A stretch of DNA of 27,993 nucleotides from DATAES01 sp036493595 (GTDB lineage: Bacteria; Actinomycetota; Acidimicrobiia; Acidimicrobiales; JACDCH01): NCBI GenBank assembly GCA_036493595.1, contig DASXPN010000018.1, positions 1 through 27,993 of the forward strand. The letters run 5' to 3'. Below are positions 1 through 9,216 of the stretch, in pieces (position 1 is the first letter of the stretch; every line of letters starts with the position of its first letter). The notes below the pieces were generated by a model that saw only the letters and a list, made by a program, of their open reading frames with translations, made no database searches and was not told the origin of the DNA. The translations under genes and the position numbers were made by a program.

Positions 1-848
1 CCGCCGAGCGACCACCAGGCGCTCCACGCGCCGTTGACGAAGTGACGCGCCCACAACGCATCGTCGGCACCGCGCGCGAACACGTCCAGCGTGCCGTCGC
101 CGGCGGTCCCGGCGCCCGGTCCGTCACCGAGATCCTGCGGCACGACGACCGAGGTCTCGATGGTGCCGGTGCCACCGCGACCGGCAGGGTCGTGCAGCCA
201 TGCTGACGGGACTTCTGATCCGAAGCCGTTCACGGTCCAGTTGGTGACGGTCAGCGTGCGCCAACCGTTGGCGGTGTCGTTCTGCGACATCAGCAGGACC
301 GTGCCGTTGCCGTTCGGATCGATCGTCGTGCCCGCAACGACCGCGACGTGGCCCGCCGGGCTCGACGCACTGTTGAACGAGATGATGTCGCCCGGCGCGG
401 GCGCCTTGCCCGGCGTGCCGTTGGCAATCGTCGTCAGCGCGCCGCCGTAGGACGGTCGATAGTTCGCGACAACGTCGACGCCGTTCGCGCCGTATGCGCT
501 GACGCCATAGATCTGTGCCATGAACCGGAACGCGAGCTCGGTGCACTCCCACTCGAAGTGTCCCCATCCGGGTCGGAGCCATTGCACGTCCGGCGCACCC
601 TCGCCCGACCGCCGCGGACCACATACGGGCACACCGAGGTAGGAGGCGCCGAGCCGGTGCGCGCCGGTGCCGGTCCAGCCCACGGTGGCGGCGGCGGCAT
701 TCCAGTGGTTGGCGTCGCAGTCCCCGTTCCACCAGGTCGGAGCACCCACATCGGCCGCGGCGGGCGCGGCCGACCGCGCCAGGCCGACCACGCACAGGCA
801 GACGGCGGACACCACGGCGAGCGCGACGCGAGCAACGGAGCGAGACAT
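1..848 (-). CDS. Secreted CHAP-domain protein with lectin-like C-terminal repeat (partial)
   Basis: The gene starts at ATG 846-848 and runs off the left edge, leaving 282 complete codons. Residues 1-32 look like a Sec signal peptide: an Arg-rich start, a Val/Ala/Leu core, and cleavage probably after the run AAPAAA. The middle resembles a CHAP amidase/endopeptidase fold: a Cys in WECTELAFRFM (about C102) and a His in PAGHVAVV (about H167) fit the catalytic pair, with a PGDIISF strand between them. From about residue 250, GDGTLDVFARGADDALWARHF resembles one blade of a DUF346/PLL-type lectin propeller (LDVF-R-DNALW), so further blades probably follow outside the window. The likely role is cell-wall peptide or amide hydrolysis outside the cell, with the C-terminus binding sugars. 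Substrate is unknown. It diverges from the gene at 904. Confidence 0.8.
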   Translation of the reverse strand, partial: MSRSVARVALAVVSAVCLCVVGLARSAAPAAADVGAPTWWNGDCDANHWNAAAATVGWTGTGAHRLGASYLGVPVCGPRRSGEGAPDVQWLRPGWGHFEWECTELAFRFMAQIYGVSAYGANGVDVVANYRPSYGGALTTIANGTPGKAPAPGDIISFNSASSPAGHVAVVAGTTIDPNGNGTVLLMSQNDTANGWRTLTVTNWTVNGFGSEVPSAWLHDPAGRGGTGTIETSVVVPQDLGDGPGAGTAGDGTLDVFARGADDALWARHFVNGAWSAWWSLG

Positions 849-903
849 CTTCGATTGCCTTCGGAATCGTGGGCCCCACAGCTTTAGCTGGAAGGATGAG
901 TCG

Positions 904-1971
904 ATGCCCGAGGAAGCACTGGTGCCGCTGCCCGCGCAGCCGCCGGGAGTGCCTTGGCCCTCGCCCGACCCGGACGGTTGGCCCCGCGGTTATACGCCAC
1001 CGTCACTCACCGCGCTCGTCGACGACCTGATCGCGGACACAGAGCGATACGGCACGACGTACGCCGCGCTCGTCATTCGTGGAGGCCGTCTTCTCACTGA
1101 GTACTACGGCGGCGAGTTGCCTCACTTCGATGCGCCGCCCGAGCCGGTCACACCGACGACTCCATTGCTGTCGTGGTCGATGGCGAAGTCAGTGCTGCAC
1201 GCGGGCATCGGCGTACTCGTCGGTCAAGGTCGCATCGACATCCACGTGCCCGCGAACGTGCCGGCATGGCACGAGGACGCGAACGACCCGCGCGTCGCGA
1301 TCACACTCGACCATCTGCTCGCGATGCGCGACGGTCTCGACTTCGCGGAGGACTACGTGGACGCGGGTGTGTCCGATGTGATCGAGATGTTGTTCGGCCG
1401 CGGTAAGGACGACGTCGCCGCGTACGCAGAAGCCCGCCCGCTCGCGCATGAACCGAACTCGACGTTCAACTACTCGTCCGGCACGTCGAACATCGTGTCC
1501 GCGATCGCGGGGCGAACCTGCGGTGAAAGCGCGGCGTTCGTCGACTTGTTGCAGCGCGAGGTCTTCGAACCGATCGGTGTCACGTCCGCGGATCCGCGGC
1601 GCGACGAAGCGGGAACGTTCATCGGCTCGTCGTACTTCTACGCAACCGCACGCGACTTCGCGCGGTTCGGACTCCTCTACCTCCGCGACGGCAACTGGGA
1701 CGGACGCCGGCTGCTGCCCGAGGGCTGGGTCGACCATGGGCGCCGGCAGCGCTCCGTCGACGCGGAGGGCTTCGGCTACGGCGCCCACTGGTGGGTCGTG
1801 GACGACGCTCAGGGGTCGTTCCGCGCCAGCGGCTACGAAGGACAGTCGATCCTCGTGTGCCCCGGCCTCGATCTTCTCGCCGTCCGGCTCGGTCGTTCGA
1901 GCGAGGAACAGCATCCCGCACTGAGGGAATGGCGCGCCGCAGTCGTCGACTGGGCTCAACAGGAGGATTGA
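904..1971 (+). CDS. Serine hydrolase of the beta-lactamase (class C / PBP-like) family
   Basis: This encodes 355 residues. The SxxK catalytic motif is SMAK at residues 92-95, in WSMAKSVLHAGIG, and the second motif is YSS at 190-192 (FNYSSGTSN). GYEGQS near the end sits where the third motif (KTG/HxG) normally lies. I chose ATG 904 because a GGAAGG ribosome-binding site ends 8 bases upstream and because residues before it lack family similarity, although the frame stays open further upstream. There is no signal peptide, so it is probably cytoplasmic, like the many esterase or amidase members of this family. The true substrate is not readable and antibiotic resistance should not be assumed. Its TGA overlaps the ATG of the next gene by one base, so the two are translationally coupled. 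Confidence 0.88.
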   Translation: MPEEALVPLPAQPPGVPWPSPDPDGWPRGYTPPSLTALVDDLIADTERYGTTYAALVIRGGRLLTEYYGGELPHFDAPPEPVTPTTPLLSWSMAKSVLHAGIGVLVGQGRIDIHVPANVPAWHEDANDPRVAITLDHLLAMRDGLDFAEDYVDAGVSDVIEMLFGRGKDDVAAYAEARPLAHEPNSTFNYSSGTSNIVSAIAGRTCGESAAFVDLLQREVFEPIGVTSADPRRDEAGTFIGSSYFYATARDFARFGLLYLRDGNWDGRRLLPEGWVDHGRRQRSVDAEGFGYGAHWWVVDDAQGSFRASGYEGQSILVCPGLDLLAVRLGRSSEEQHPALREWRAAVVDWAQQED

Positions 1972-2873
1972 TGGGACAGGACCGCTTCGAACTGGGCAAG
2001 GTCGGCATCTGGACGGGTGTGCTCGACTCCGTGCCTTCGTCGGAGGCGCAACACATCGCCGGACGGATAGAGGATCTCGGGTTCTCGACGCTGTGGATCC
2101 CCGAGACGATCGGGCGGGATCCGATCGTCACGGCGACGCTCTTGCTGTCGGCGACGTCGACGCTGCGAGTCGCCACCGGCATCGCCAACATCTACGCGCG
2201 TGACGCGTTGACGATGGCGAACACGCAGCGATCGATCGAGGAAGCGTTTCCGGGGCGATTCCTGCTCGGGCTCGGTGTGAGCCACGCCCATCTCGTCGAT
2301 CGCGTGCGCCATCACGACTACAGCAAGCCCTACTCGCGCATGGTCTCCTACCTCGACGAGATGGACAGCGCGCTGTTCATGGCCGTGGGTCCGCAAGAGC
2401 GGCCGGCGACCGTGCTCGCCGCACTCGGTCCGAAGATGCTGAAGCTGTCCGCCGATCGAGCCGACGGCGCCCATCCGTACTTCGTGCCAGTCGAGCACAC
2501 GGCGCAGGCGCGCGAGATCATCGGGCCAGACGCGATCCTCGCCCCCGAGCAGATGGTCGTGCTCGGGTCCGATCTCGACAAGGCCCGCGACATCGCGCGC
2601 AAGGGAATGGCGATCTATCTGCGGGCGCCGAACTACGTCAACAACTTGAAGCGGTTCGGCTTCACCGATGACGACGTCGCCGACAATGCGAGCGATCGGC
2701 TCGTCGACGCGATCGTTGCGTGCGGCGGGGTCGACCAGGCGGTCGAGCGCGTGAACGCGCACTTCGAAGCCGGTGCGTCGCACGTGTGCGTGCAGGTGTT
2801 GCAGGACGACTTCACCGCGGTGCCGGAAGCGGCGTGGGCAGATCTGGCCGCCGGCCTACGCGAAGCGGATTGA
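1971..2873 (+). CDS. Luciferase-like (LLM) F420-type oxidoreductase, TIGR03620-like
   Basis: This is a 300-residue TIM-barrel protein. Recognisable stretches are GKVGIWTGVLDS at the start, GFSTLWIPE, RVATGIANIYARD, GRFLLGLGVSHA, LAALGPKMLKL, RADGAHPYFV and the late AGASHVCVQVL. Together these match the F420-dependent LLM subfamily TIGR03620 as I remember it. Such enzymes use reduced or oxidised F420 on small molecules, and the substrate here is unknown. A strong AGGAGG ribosome-binding site (1961-1966) lies within the end of the preceding hydrolase gene, and the start codon shares a base with that gene's stop. This pairing suggests the two enzymes act in one small-molecule pathway (inference). 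It converges with the DUF4118 gene, 58 bases away. Confidence 0.88.
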   Translation: MGQDRFELGKVGIWTGVLDSVPSSEAQHIAGRIEDLGFSTLWIPETIGRDPIVTATLLLSATSTLRVATGIANIYARDALTMANTQRSIEEAFPGRFLLGLGVSHAHLVDRVRHHDYSKPYSRMVSYLDEMDSALFMAVGPQERPATVLAALGPKMLKLSADRADGAHPYFVPVEHTAQAREIIGPDAILAPEQMVVLGSDLDKARDIARKGMAIYLRAPNYVNNLKRFGFTDDDVADNASDRLVDAIVACGGVDQAVERVNAHFEAGASHVCVQVLQDDFTAVPEAAWADLAAGLREAD

Positions 2874-2931
2874 CTCCTGGGACGCGGAGAGAGGCTGTAG
2901 AGCGGATCTGGGTCGTCGAAGCCGGTGCCGG

Positions 2932-3669
2932 TCAGGCCGCGGGGCGGCTGAGGACTGCGCTCAACTGATCGGCGAGCGTGACGGCGACGATGCGGTGATC
3001 GAGTGAGACGCCGTGTTCGGGCGTGGGTACGAGCACGAAGCGTCCGACCGCTTGGTCGTTGACGACGAGCGGCAACTCGACGCCGTCACGCGGGAGCTCG
3101 GAACCGTCCTTCGTGTAGATGCGCACGTGGTCGCCGGTTATCGCGCCGGTTTGCTCGAGCCGTGCGTAGTCGTGATGGAAAGGCGGTAGCTCGAAGTAGC
3201 AACGATGCAGGCCGAGGGTGGCGGTGAGCTCGGCGGAGACCGCGGAGACGAGGTCGTCGAACGTCTCACCTCGGGCGGCGAGCCTCGCGATGCGGTGCAC
3301 CCGGTTCAGCTCCTGGCGGCCGCCGCTCACCGCATCGCGGATGCGTTCGGCCCGAACGGAGATCTCCCCGAGGGCGAGACCGACGGCGAGCAGCAGCAGC
3401 GTCGTCTCGAGTTGCGCGAGGTTGTCGATCTTCAGCGAGTTGTACGGAGTCGTGTGGAAGAAGTCGTATGACGCGGCGGCGATCAGTGCGGACACGACGC
3501 CTGCCTGGCGGCCGCCCATGGTGGCCCCGAGCAGGACGAACAGCACGAGGATGAGCACAACGTTCACCGCCGCGATGTGACCTCGAACCGCTACCAGTGC
3601 TCCCGCGGCCGCGATCGATCCGATGCCACCGACCGCGATGCCAATCCCCACGCGACCGTCGTCGTTCAT
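2932..3669 (-). CDS. Orphan DUF4118 membrane sensor-like protein, no kinase domain
   Basis: This encodes 245 residues. The first ~105 contain three to four hydrophobic segments and the DUF4118 hallmark SYDFFHTTPYNSLKIDN, which aligns with NWFFAPPLHTFTISN of the KdpD encoded at 6080-8608. A short helical linker (about 105-135) follows, then a GAF-like domain (about 140-240: GETFDDLVSAVSAEL ... GRFVLVPT). It ends there: no HisKA or ATPase domain is present, so it cannot phosphorylate a regulator itself. It could be a decoy or partner of KdpD, or an independent ligand sensor. Its start codon lies 7 bases beyond the octamer CGTTACAA, which also lies just upstream of the kdp operon's first gene. 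No Shine-Dalgarno is seen, so a leaderless start is possible. Confidence 0.82.
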   Translation of the reverse strand: MNDDGRVGIGIAVGGIGSIAAAGALVAVRGHIAAVNVVLILVLFVLLGATMGGRQAGVVSALIAAASYDFFHTTPYNSLKIDNLAQLETTLLLLAVGLALGEISVRAERIRDAVSGGRQELNRVHRIARLAARGETFDDLVSAVSAELTATLGLHRCYFELPPFHHDYARLEQTGAITGDHVRIYTKDGSELPRDGVELPLVVNDQAVGRFVLVPTPEHGVSLDHRIVAVTLADQLSAVLSRPAA

Positions 3670-3886
3670 GATCGTGTTGTAACGCCGCGTCGCGACGACG
3701 CACAGTGCCTTTGCTCGTTCTTTGCACGCCGGCCGATGTTCTTAACACGTCTTTCGCGGACACGCCCTGGCGGACAATCCCGCCGCTCTTTCGGTCACTC
3801 TTCGCCTTCATTGCGCAGAGTCTCAGTCAACTCGGAGCTGATACCGGCACACTCGTCCGGAGCATCTCCGCCTACAGGAGTACGAG
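3670..3886. promoter_or_regulatory. Divergent intergenic region between DUF4118 gene and htrA
   Basis: This 217-base spacer must carry promoters for both divergent genes. On the minus strand CGTTACAA (complement of 3677-3684) ends 7 bases before the DUF4118 ATG, and the same octamer ends 8 bases before the first kdp-operon gene. A TTAACACG element at 3742-3749 differs by one base from the TTAACGCG repeated in the kdp promoter region. On the plus side the only clear element is the AGGAG ribosome-binding site at 3876-3880, spaced 6 bases from the htrA ATG. I could not assign confident -35/-10 boxes for htrA. Confidence 0.45.
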
Positions 3887-5380
3887 ATGAGCGACGAACC
3901 CACGAACCCGCAACCGAGCCCAGGCGATCCCTACACGATGCCGGCGTCACCGCCGTACCACCCGGCTGCCCAACCCCCGCAGCCAGCCCAGCCTCAGCAG
4001 CCTGCCCAGCCCCAGCCGGGACAGCCCGCCACGACTGCGCCGGTGCCCGACCCGGCGGCCACGCCCCCGGCCACACCGGTCACGCCCGCAGCCTCACCGT
4101 ACGGGCAGTGGCCGCCGCCGCCACAGTCCTCGCCGCAGTCGCCGCCCCCTCCGGCCTACCCGCCCTACCAAGGCGGTGCGTGGTACCCCGGCTCGTCACC
4201 GGCGCCGCCGCCAGCGCACGCCCAGACCCGGGCGCAGCCCGGCATGTCGAAGCGGGCCATCGTCGCTGTGGTCCTGCTGTTCGCGCTGTTGTCGTCCGGC
4301 ATCGGTGTCGCCATCGGCGCGTCGCTGGCGAACTCGCATGGCGGCACGACCGCAACCAGCTTCCCGACTGCCGCGCCCTCTCCGTCGTCGAGCGACTCGA
4401 ACTCGTCATCGTCGTCCGGGTCGCAGTCGCAGGCCCTCCCGGCACCCTCGAACGGCAGTTCGTCGGGCTCGCTCAGCACCGATGACATCGCGAAGAAGGT
4501 CGACACGTCCCTCGTCGACATCAACGTGACGTTCTCGGCGGGTGAGGGCGCCGGCACCGGCATGATCCTCACGTCGAACGGCCTCGTGCTCACCAACAAC
4601 CACGTGATCGCCAACGCCACGAAGATCGAGGTGCAGAGCGTCGACAGCGGCGACACCTACTCGGCCAGCGTGCTCGGCTACGACATCACCGACGACGTCG
4701 CACTCATCCAACTGAAGGATGCCTCCGGGCTCACGCCCGTGAGCGTCGGCAACTCCGACAAGTTGTCGGCCGGCGACGACGTGGTGGCGCTCGGCAATGC
4801 GCTCGGCAAGGGCGGCACGCCCTCCGTGGCTGAGGGGACGGTCAGCGCCCTCGACCAGTCCATCCAGGTGCAGGACGACAACGGCACGACGTCGACGCTC
4901 GCCGGTCTGATCGAGACCAGCGCCCAGTTGCAGCCCGGCGATTCGGGCGGTGCGATGGTCGACTCGACCGGCACCGTCATCGGCATGAACGCGGCGGCAT
5001 CCACCAGCCGGCGCGGACGGACCACCAACGACTCGTTCGCCATCCCGATCAACTCCGCACTCGACATCGCGAAGAACATCGAGAACGGACAGGGCTCGTC
5101 GAACATCCACATCGGTGACCGTGCGCTGCTCGGCGTGCAGATCCAAGGTGACTCCCCGACCGTGGCTGACGTCGAGAGCGGCAGCCCCGCCGACAAGGCC
5201 GGCATCCAGGCCGGCGACACCATCACGAACGTCGACGGGACGTCGATCAACTCCGCCACCGACATCGTGTCCGCACTCGACTCACACCACCCCGGTGACG
5301 GCGTGAAGGTGACGTGGACCGACGGCAACGGCAACCAGCAGACCGCCACCGTCCAACTCGAGTCGGGTCCCCCGGCCTGA
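3887..5380 (+). CDS. HtrA/DegP-family membrane-anchored serine protease with PDZ domain
   Basis: This encodes 497 residues. Residues 1-118 are a cytoplasmic Pro/Gln-rich low-complexity region. A single membrane helix lies at about 122-146 (AIVAVVLLFALLSSGIGVAIG), and a Ser-rich linker (about 165-198) leads outside. The trypsin-like domain shows the full triad: His239 in LTNNHVIA, Asp270 in TDDVALIQL and Ser353 in QPGDSGGAMV. A PDZ domain occupies about 405-492 (LLGVQI ... VESGSPADKAGIQAGDTITNVDG). The active site should face the cell-wall side, serving envelope protein quality control or regulated proteolysis. The start has a good AGGAG site. It converges with kdpE, leaving 25 bases between the stops. 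Overall architecture is the usual actinobacterial HtrA/PepD type. Confidence 0.93.
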   Translation: MSDEPTNPQPSPGDPYTMPASPPYHPAAQPPQPAQPQQPAQPQPGQPATTAPVPDPAATPPATPVTPAASPYGQWPPPPQSSPQSPPPPAYPPYQGGAWYPGSSPAPPPAHAQTRAQPGMSKRAIVAVVLLFALLSSGIGVAIGASLANSHGGTTATSFPTAAPSPSSSDSNSSSSSGSQSQALPAPSNGSSSGSLSTDDIAKKVDTSLVDINVTFSAGEGAGTGMILTSNGLVLTNNHVIANATKIEVQSVDSGDTYSASVLGYDITDDVALIQLKDASGLTPVSVGNSDKLSAGDDVVALGNALGKGGTPSVAEGTVSALDQSIQVQDDNGTTSTLAGLIETSAQLQPGDSGGAMVDSTGTVIGMNAAASTSRRGRTTNDSFAIPINSALDIAKNIENGQGSSNIHIGDRALLGVQIQGDSPTVADVESGSPADKAGIQAGDTITNVDGTSINSATDIVSALDSHHPGDGVKVTWTDGNGNQQTATVQLESGPPA

Positions 5381-5405
5381 CTCGCCCCACCGGCTCGGGC
5401 ATGGA

Positions 5406-6083
5406 CTACGCCACGAAGCGATAGCCCATGCCCGGTTCGGTGATGAAGTGCCTCGGTTGTGATGGCGTGGGCTCGAGCTTGCGCCGCAACGCTGCGAGGT
5501 ACACCCGGAGGTACTCGGTCTCGGTGGTGTACTGCGGACCCCAGACCTCTTGCAGCAGCTGGCGCTGCGACACCAACTTGCCCTGATTGCGGACGAGGAC
5601 CTCGAGCACGTTCCACTCCGTCGGCGTGAGGCGAACCGCCTCGCCGTTGACGGTCACCTGCTTCGCGGCAAGGTCGATGCGGAAGGCGTCTGTCTCGACG
5701 ATCGGGTCCTCCACCGCGCCGCCGGGCCGGCGCCGCAATGTGGCACGGATGCGGGCGAGCAACTCGTCCATGCTGAACGGCTTGGTCACGTAGTCGTCGG
5801 CTCCGGCATCGAGCGCCGCCACCTTCGCATCGTCGCGATGACGGGCGGAGAGAACGATCACGGGCACCTCGGTCCATGTGCGCAGTTGCTTGAGCACGTC
5901 GAGACCGTCCATGTCGGGGAGGCCGAGGTCCAGCACGACGATCTCGGGAACCGTCGTAGCCACCTTCGCCAGCCCGGCAGCGCCAGTGGACGCAGACGTC
6001 ACCTCGTAGCCCATGGCGGTGAGACTCACGCGCATCGCCCGGACGAACGGAGCCTCGTCGTCGATCAACAGCAGGCGCGTCAT
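5406..6083 (-). CDS. kdpE: Response regulator KdpE, OmpR/winged-helix family
   Basis: This encodes 225 residues. The receiver domain (1-120) has acidic residues D8/D9 in LLIDDE, the phospho-acceptor D52 in VVLDLGLPDMDG, and the conserved Lys in DDYVTKPF. The C-terminal winged helix (about 130-225) carries RLTPTEWNVLEVLVRNQGKLVSQ, typical of KdpE. It should be phosphorylated by the upstream KdpD and bind the kdp operon promoter. I set the start at ATG 6083 because residues before it in the same open frame are not receiver-like and because this ATG overlaps the kdpD stop in ATGA. It is the last gene of the kdp operon. Probable DNA targets are the phased CGTTA repeats at 13329-13408 (inference). 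Confidence 0.95.
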   Translation of the reverse strand: MTRLLLIDDEAPFVRAMRVSLTAMGYEVTSASTGAAGLAKVATTVPEIVVLDLGLPDMDGLDVLKQLRTWTEVPVIVLSARHRDDAKVAALDAGADDYVTKPFSMDELLARIRATLRRRPGGAVEDPIVETDAFRIDLAAKQVTVNGEAVRLTPTEWNVLEVLVRNQGKLVSQRQLLQEVWGPQYTTETEYLRVYLAALRRKLEPTPSQPRHFITEPGMGYRFVA

Positions 6084-8608
6084 GCTCGTGCCGCCGGGGT
6101 CAGCACCGCGATCGGGATCGTGACCACCATCGTGCACCCGCCGCCGGGCGTGTCCTCGATCACCAGCTCGCCGCCCACCGCGGTCACGAACCCCTTCGCG
6201 ACTGCGAGGCCGAGCCCGACGCCGGCGCCGTTCGGTTTGTCGCCGAGTCGTTGGAACGGTTGGAACACGCGGTCGCGATCGGCGAGCGGGATGCCCGGCC
6301 CGGAATCGATCACCCGCAGGTGCAAGGTGTCGTTGACGGCCGCCGCCTCGACCCGCACCGGCTTGCCGGGTGGTGCGAACGACAGCGCGTTGTCGATCAG
6401 GTTCGCCACCGCACGCTCCAGCAACGTCGGGTCGACGGTCACCCGGGGCAACGTCTCCGAGACGTCGACCGCCACCCGATCGGGTGGCGCATGCAAGCCG
6501 ACGAGCGCGGCCGAAACGATCTCTTCGATTCCGATCGTCTGCGCGTTGATCGTGACGCTGCCCGTCTGCAACCGGCTCATGTCGAGCAGGTTGCCGACCA
6601 GCGTGTTGAGCCGCTCCGCCTCTTCGTCGATCGTCTGGAGGAGCTGCTTGCTGCTCGCGGGATCCCACTCGACGTCCTCGGTCAACAGGCTCGTCGCCGC
6701 GGCACGAATCGACGCCAGCGGGGTGCGTAGGTCGTGGCTCACCGCCGCCAGCAAGGCGGTCCGGAGCTCGTTCGCCTTCGCCAACGCGGTCGCGTTCGCC
6801 GCTTCGGCCTGAAGCCGGCGGCCGTGCAGCGCGAGCGCCAACTGCGTGGCGAACGCGCTGAGCAACTCGCGATCGTGCGCGTGGAGATCGCTACCGGTCC
6901 ATGCCAGCAACGAACCATCGGGCAGCGCGAAGGTCTCGCGGGCCTCGTCGGGCGACGCCGGCGGTGTGGGCCCCGCGGCCGCCTCGCGATGCCAGCCATC
7001 TGCCACCGGGCTGAAGATTCCGAGGCCGTCGAGCTGGAAGCTGGTCGCCAGCTCCCGCGCCAGCTTCGGCAGCGGCTCGGGATCTTGCAGCACCGTGCCC
7101 GCCATCGCCGCCAGCGCGCGCGCTTCAGCCTGGGCGCGCGCCGCCTGATCGCGCCGGCGCGTCACCAGGTCCACGAGCGTGCTGATGACGCCCGCGACCA
7201 CGAGGAAGCTCACCAGCGCGAGCGAGTCGCGTGTGTTGGAGATAGTGAACGTATGGAGCGGCGGCGCGAAGAACCAGTTGAGCAACAGGAAGCCGCCGAC
7301 CGACGCGAGTGCCGCTGGGACCGCGCCGCCGATGGTCGCGATCGCGACGACGAACAGGAGATAGCACAGCAGCGCGTTCTGGAACCCGAGTGTGTCGCGG
7401 ATGCCCGTCAGCAGGAACGTCATCAACGGCAGACCGATCAGCACGAGCGCGAACGCCGTGCTGCGCCGGCTGCGCGACAGTCGCGCCAAGCGGATCCTCG
7501 GTGGTGTGAGCAATGAGCGGTTGTCGGTGTCGACTTCGTTGGCGGAGACGACATGCACATCGATGACGCCGCCGGCGGCTCGGATGACGCTGTTGATCAC
7601 CGATCCACGGAAGAGCTCGGTCCACCGGCTCCGGCGACTCGCGCCGAGGACGATCTGCGTCGCGTTCTCCGACCGCGCCACCTGTACGAGCGTGCGGGCG
7701 ATGTCCGTGCCGCGTGCTTCGACGTACCGACCGCCGACTTCCTCGAGCAGCTCTCGGTGCTCGATCAGCCGAGATCCGGCAGGCCCCGCCAGCCCGTCGC
7801 CGGCGACGACGTGCACACCGACGAGCTCGCCCCGCGTCCGCATCGCCATGCGGGCGGCGCGCCGGATGAGACCGTCGCTCCCGGGCGCGCCGGTGAGCGC
7901 GACGAGCACGCGCTCCTTCGTCTCCCATGGTCCTTCGATGCCGTGGCGCTCGCGGTAGAGGTGCAGCTCCTCGTCGACCCGATCAGCCATCCACAGCAGC
8001 GCGAGCTCGCGCAGCGCGGCGAGGTTCCCGACACGGAAGTAGTTGCCGAGCGCGGCATCGACTTTCTCCGGGGCGTAGATGTTGCCGTGAGCCATGCGCC
8101 GCCGCAGCGCCTCCGGCGCCATGTCGACCAACTCGATCGCGTCGGCGGCGCGCACGATCGCGTCCGGGATCGTCTCGCGTTGCTTTATGCCGGTGATGCG
8201 CTCGACGACGTCGTTGAGCGACTCGAGATGCTGGATGTTGACGGTGGAGATGACGTCGATGCCGGCGGCGAGCAGCTCCTCGATGTCCTGCCATCGCTTC
8301 TCGTGGCGCGAGCCCGGCACGTTCGTATGGGCCAACTCGTCGACGAGCGCCTGCTTCGGCCGGCGCGTGAGGATGGCGTCGAGGTCCATCTCCTCGAACT
8401 CCTGGCCGCGGTACGTAACGCGAACGCGGGGCACGATCTCGAGATCGCGAAGCTGCGCCGCGGTGGTGGCCCGGTTGTGCGTCTCCACGTACCCGACGAC
8501 GACATCGGTGCCGCGCTCGTGACGGCGCCAGCCTTCGTTCAGCATCGCGAATGTCTTGCCGACGCCTGGCGCCGCCCCCAGGTAGACGCGCAGCTGTCCG
8601 CGAGACAT
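6080..8608 (-). CDS. kdpD: Potassium/turgor sensor histidine kinase KdpD
   Basis: This is a full-length 842-residue KdpD. The N-terminal KdpD domain (about 1-210) has the Walker A-like GAAPGVGKT at 11-19 and DELAHTNVPGSRHEKRWQD. A universal-stress-protein domain (about 232-355) follows. Four membrane helices of DUF4118 (about 385-482) include LLNWFFAPPLHTFTISN. A GAF-like region (about 505-600) precedes HisKA with the phospho-accepting His625 in SHDLRTPLASIR, and a HATPase domain with NLIDNALSFAPPG and a GLGLAVAKGFV glycine box. It senses low K+ or ionic stress and phosphorylates KdpE. Actinobacterial KdpD USP domains may bind c-di-AMP, but I cannot verify this from sequence. The gene lies 12 bases after kdpC and overlaps kdpE by 4. 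Confidence 0.96.
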   Translation of the reverse strand: MSRGQLRVYLGAAPGVGKTFAMLNEGWRRHERGTDVVVGYVETHNRATTAAQLRDLEIVPRVRVTYRGQEFEEMDLDAILTRRPKQALVDELAHTNVPGSRHEKRWQDIEELLAAGIDVISTVNIQHLESLNDVVERITGIKQRETIPDAIVRAADAIELVDMAPEALRRRMAHGNIYAPEKVDAALGNYFRVGNLAALRELALLWMADRVDEELHLYRERHGIEGPWETKERVLVALTGAPGSDGLIRRAARMAMRTRGELVGVHVVAGDGLAGPAGSRLIEHRELLEEVGGRYVEARGTDIARTLVQVARSENATQIVLGASRRSRWTELFRGSVINSVIRAAGGVIDVHVVSANEVDTDNRSLLTPPRIRLARLSRSRRSTAFALVLIGLPLMTFLLTGIRDTLGFQNALLCYLLFVVAIATIGGAVPAALASVGGFLLLNWFFAPPLHTFTISNTRDSLALVSFLVVAGVISTLVDLVTRRRDQAARAQAEARALAAMAGTVLQDPEPLPKLARELATSFQLDGLGIFSPVADGWHREAAAGPTPPASPDEARETFALPDGSLLAWTGSDLHAHDRELLSAFATQLALALHGRRLQAEAANATALAKANELRTALLAAVSHDLRTPLASIRAAATSLLTEDVEWDPASSKQLLQTIDEEAERLNTLVGNLLDMSRLQTGSVTINAQTIGIEEIVSAALVGLHAPPDRVAVDVSETLPRVTVDPTLLERAVANLIDNALSFAPPGKPVRVEAAAVNDTLHLRVIDSGPGIPLADRDRVFQPFQRLGDKPNGAGVGLGLAVAKGFVTAVGGELVIEDTPGGGCTMVVTIPIAVLTPAARA

Positions 8609-8620
8609 GTCCCGCCGCCT

Positions 8621-9216
8621 CTATTGCTTCCGATCGAGGTCGAGATTGAGCTCGAGCACGTTCACAACCTTCTCACCGAGGAAGCCCCACGGGCGACCGG
8701 ACGTGTGCGTCGAGACGAGCGCCATGACGTCGTCCACGGACATGCCACGCGCCTGCGCCACCCGTGCAGCCTGCAACTTGGCATTGGCAACGGAGATGTC
8801 GGGGTCGAGACCCGACGCCGACGCGGTGACGGCGTCGATCGGCACCTGCACGTCGCTGCTGAGATTGTTCAATGTTCGGTACGCCGCGACGCGCGACGGC
8901 ACGAGATCGGTCACCAGCTTGGGATTGGACGGTCCGAGATTCGAACCGCCACTGGCGCGCGGGTCGTAGCCGTTGCCGGCTGCCGACGGCCGAGGTTGGA
9001 AGTAGTTCGGGTCGGGGTTGCCATTGCCGTCCACGAAGTTCTGTCCGATGAGCGACGAGCCGACGACTTGGCCGTTGGCGTTGGTGACGAACGAACCGTT
9101 GGCGTTGTCCTTGAAGACGACTTGACCCACGGCCCACACCGCGAGCGGATAGAGCACACCGGTGAGCACGGTGAGAGCGATCGTCATCAACAACCCGGTG
9201 AGCAATTGGCGGCGCA

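Noticed and set aside
849..903. CAGCT-TT-AGCTG inverted repeat between CHAP and hydrolase genes
   Set aside because: A 5-base stem is within chance expectation and neither gene suggests a regulator. Noted only.
5381..5405. Possible bidirectional terminator between htrA and kdpE stops
   Set aside because: Only a 4-base GCCC/GGGC pairing with a 9-base loop and no T run; too weak to call.
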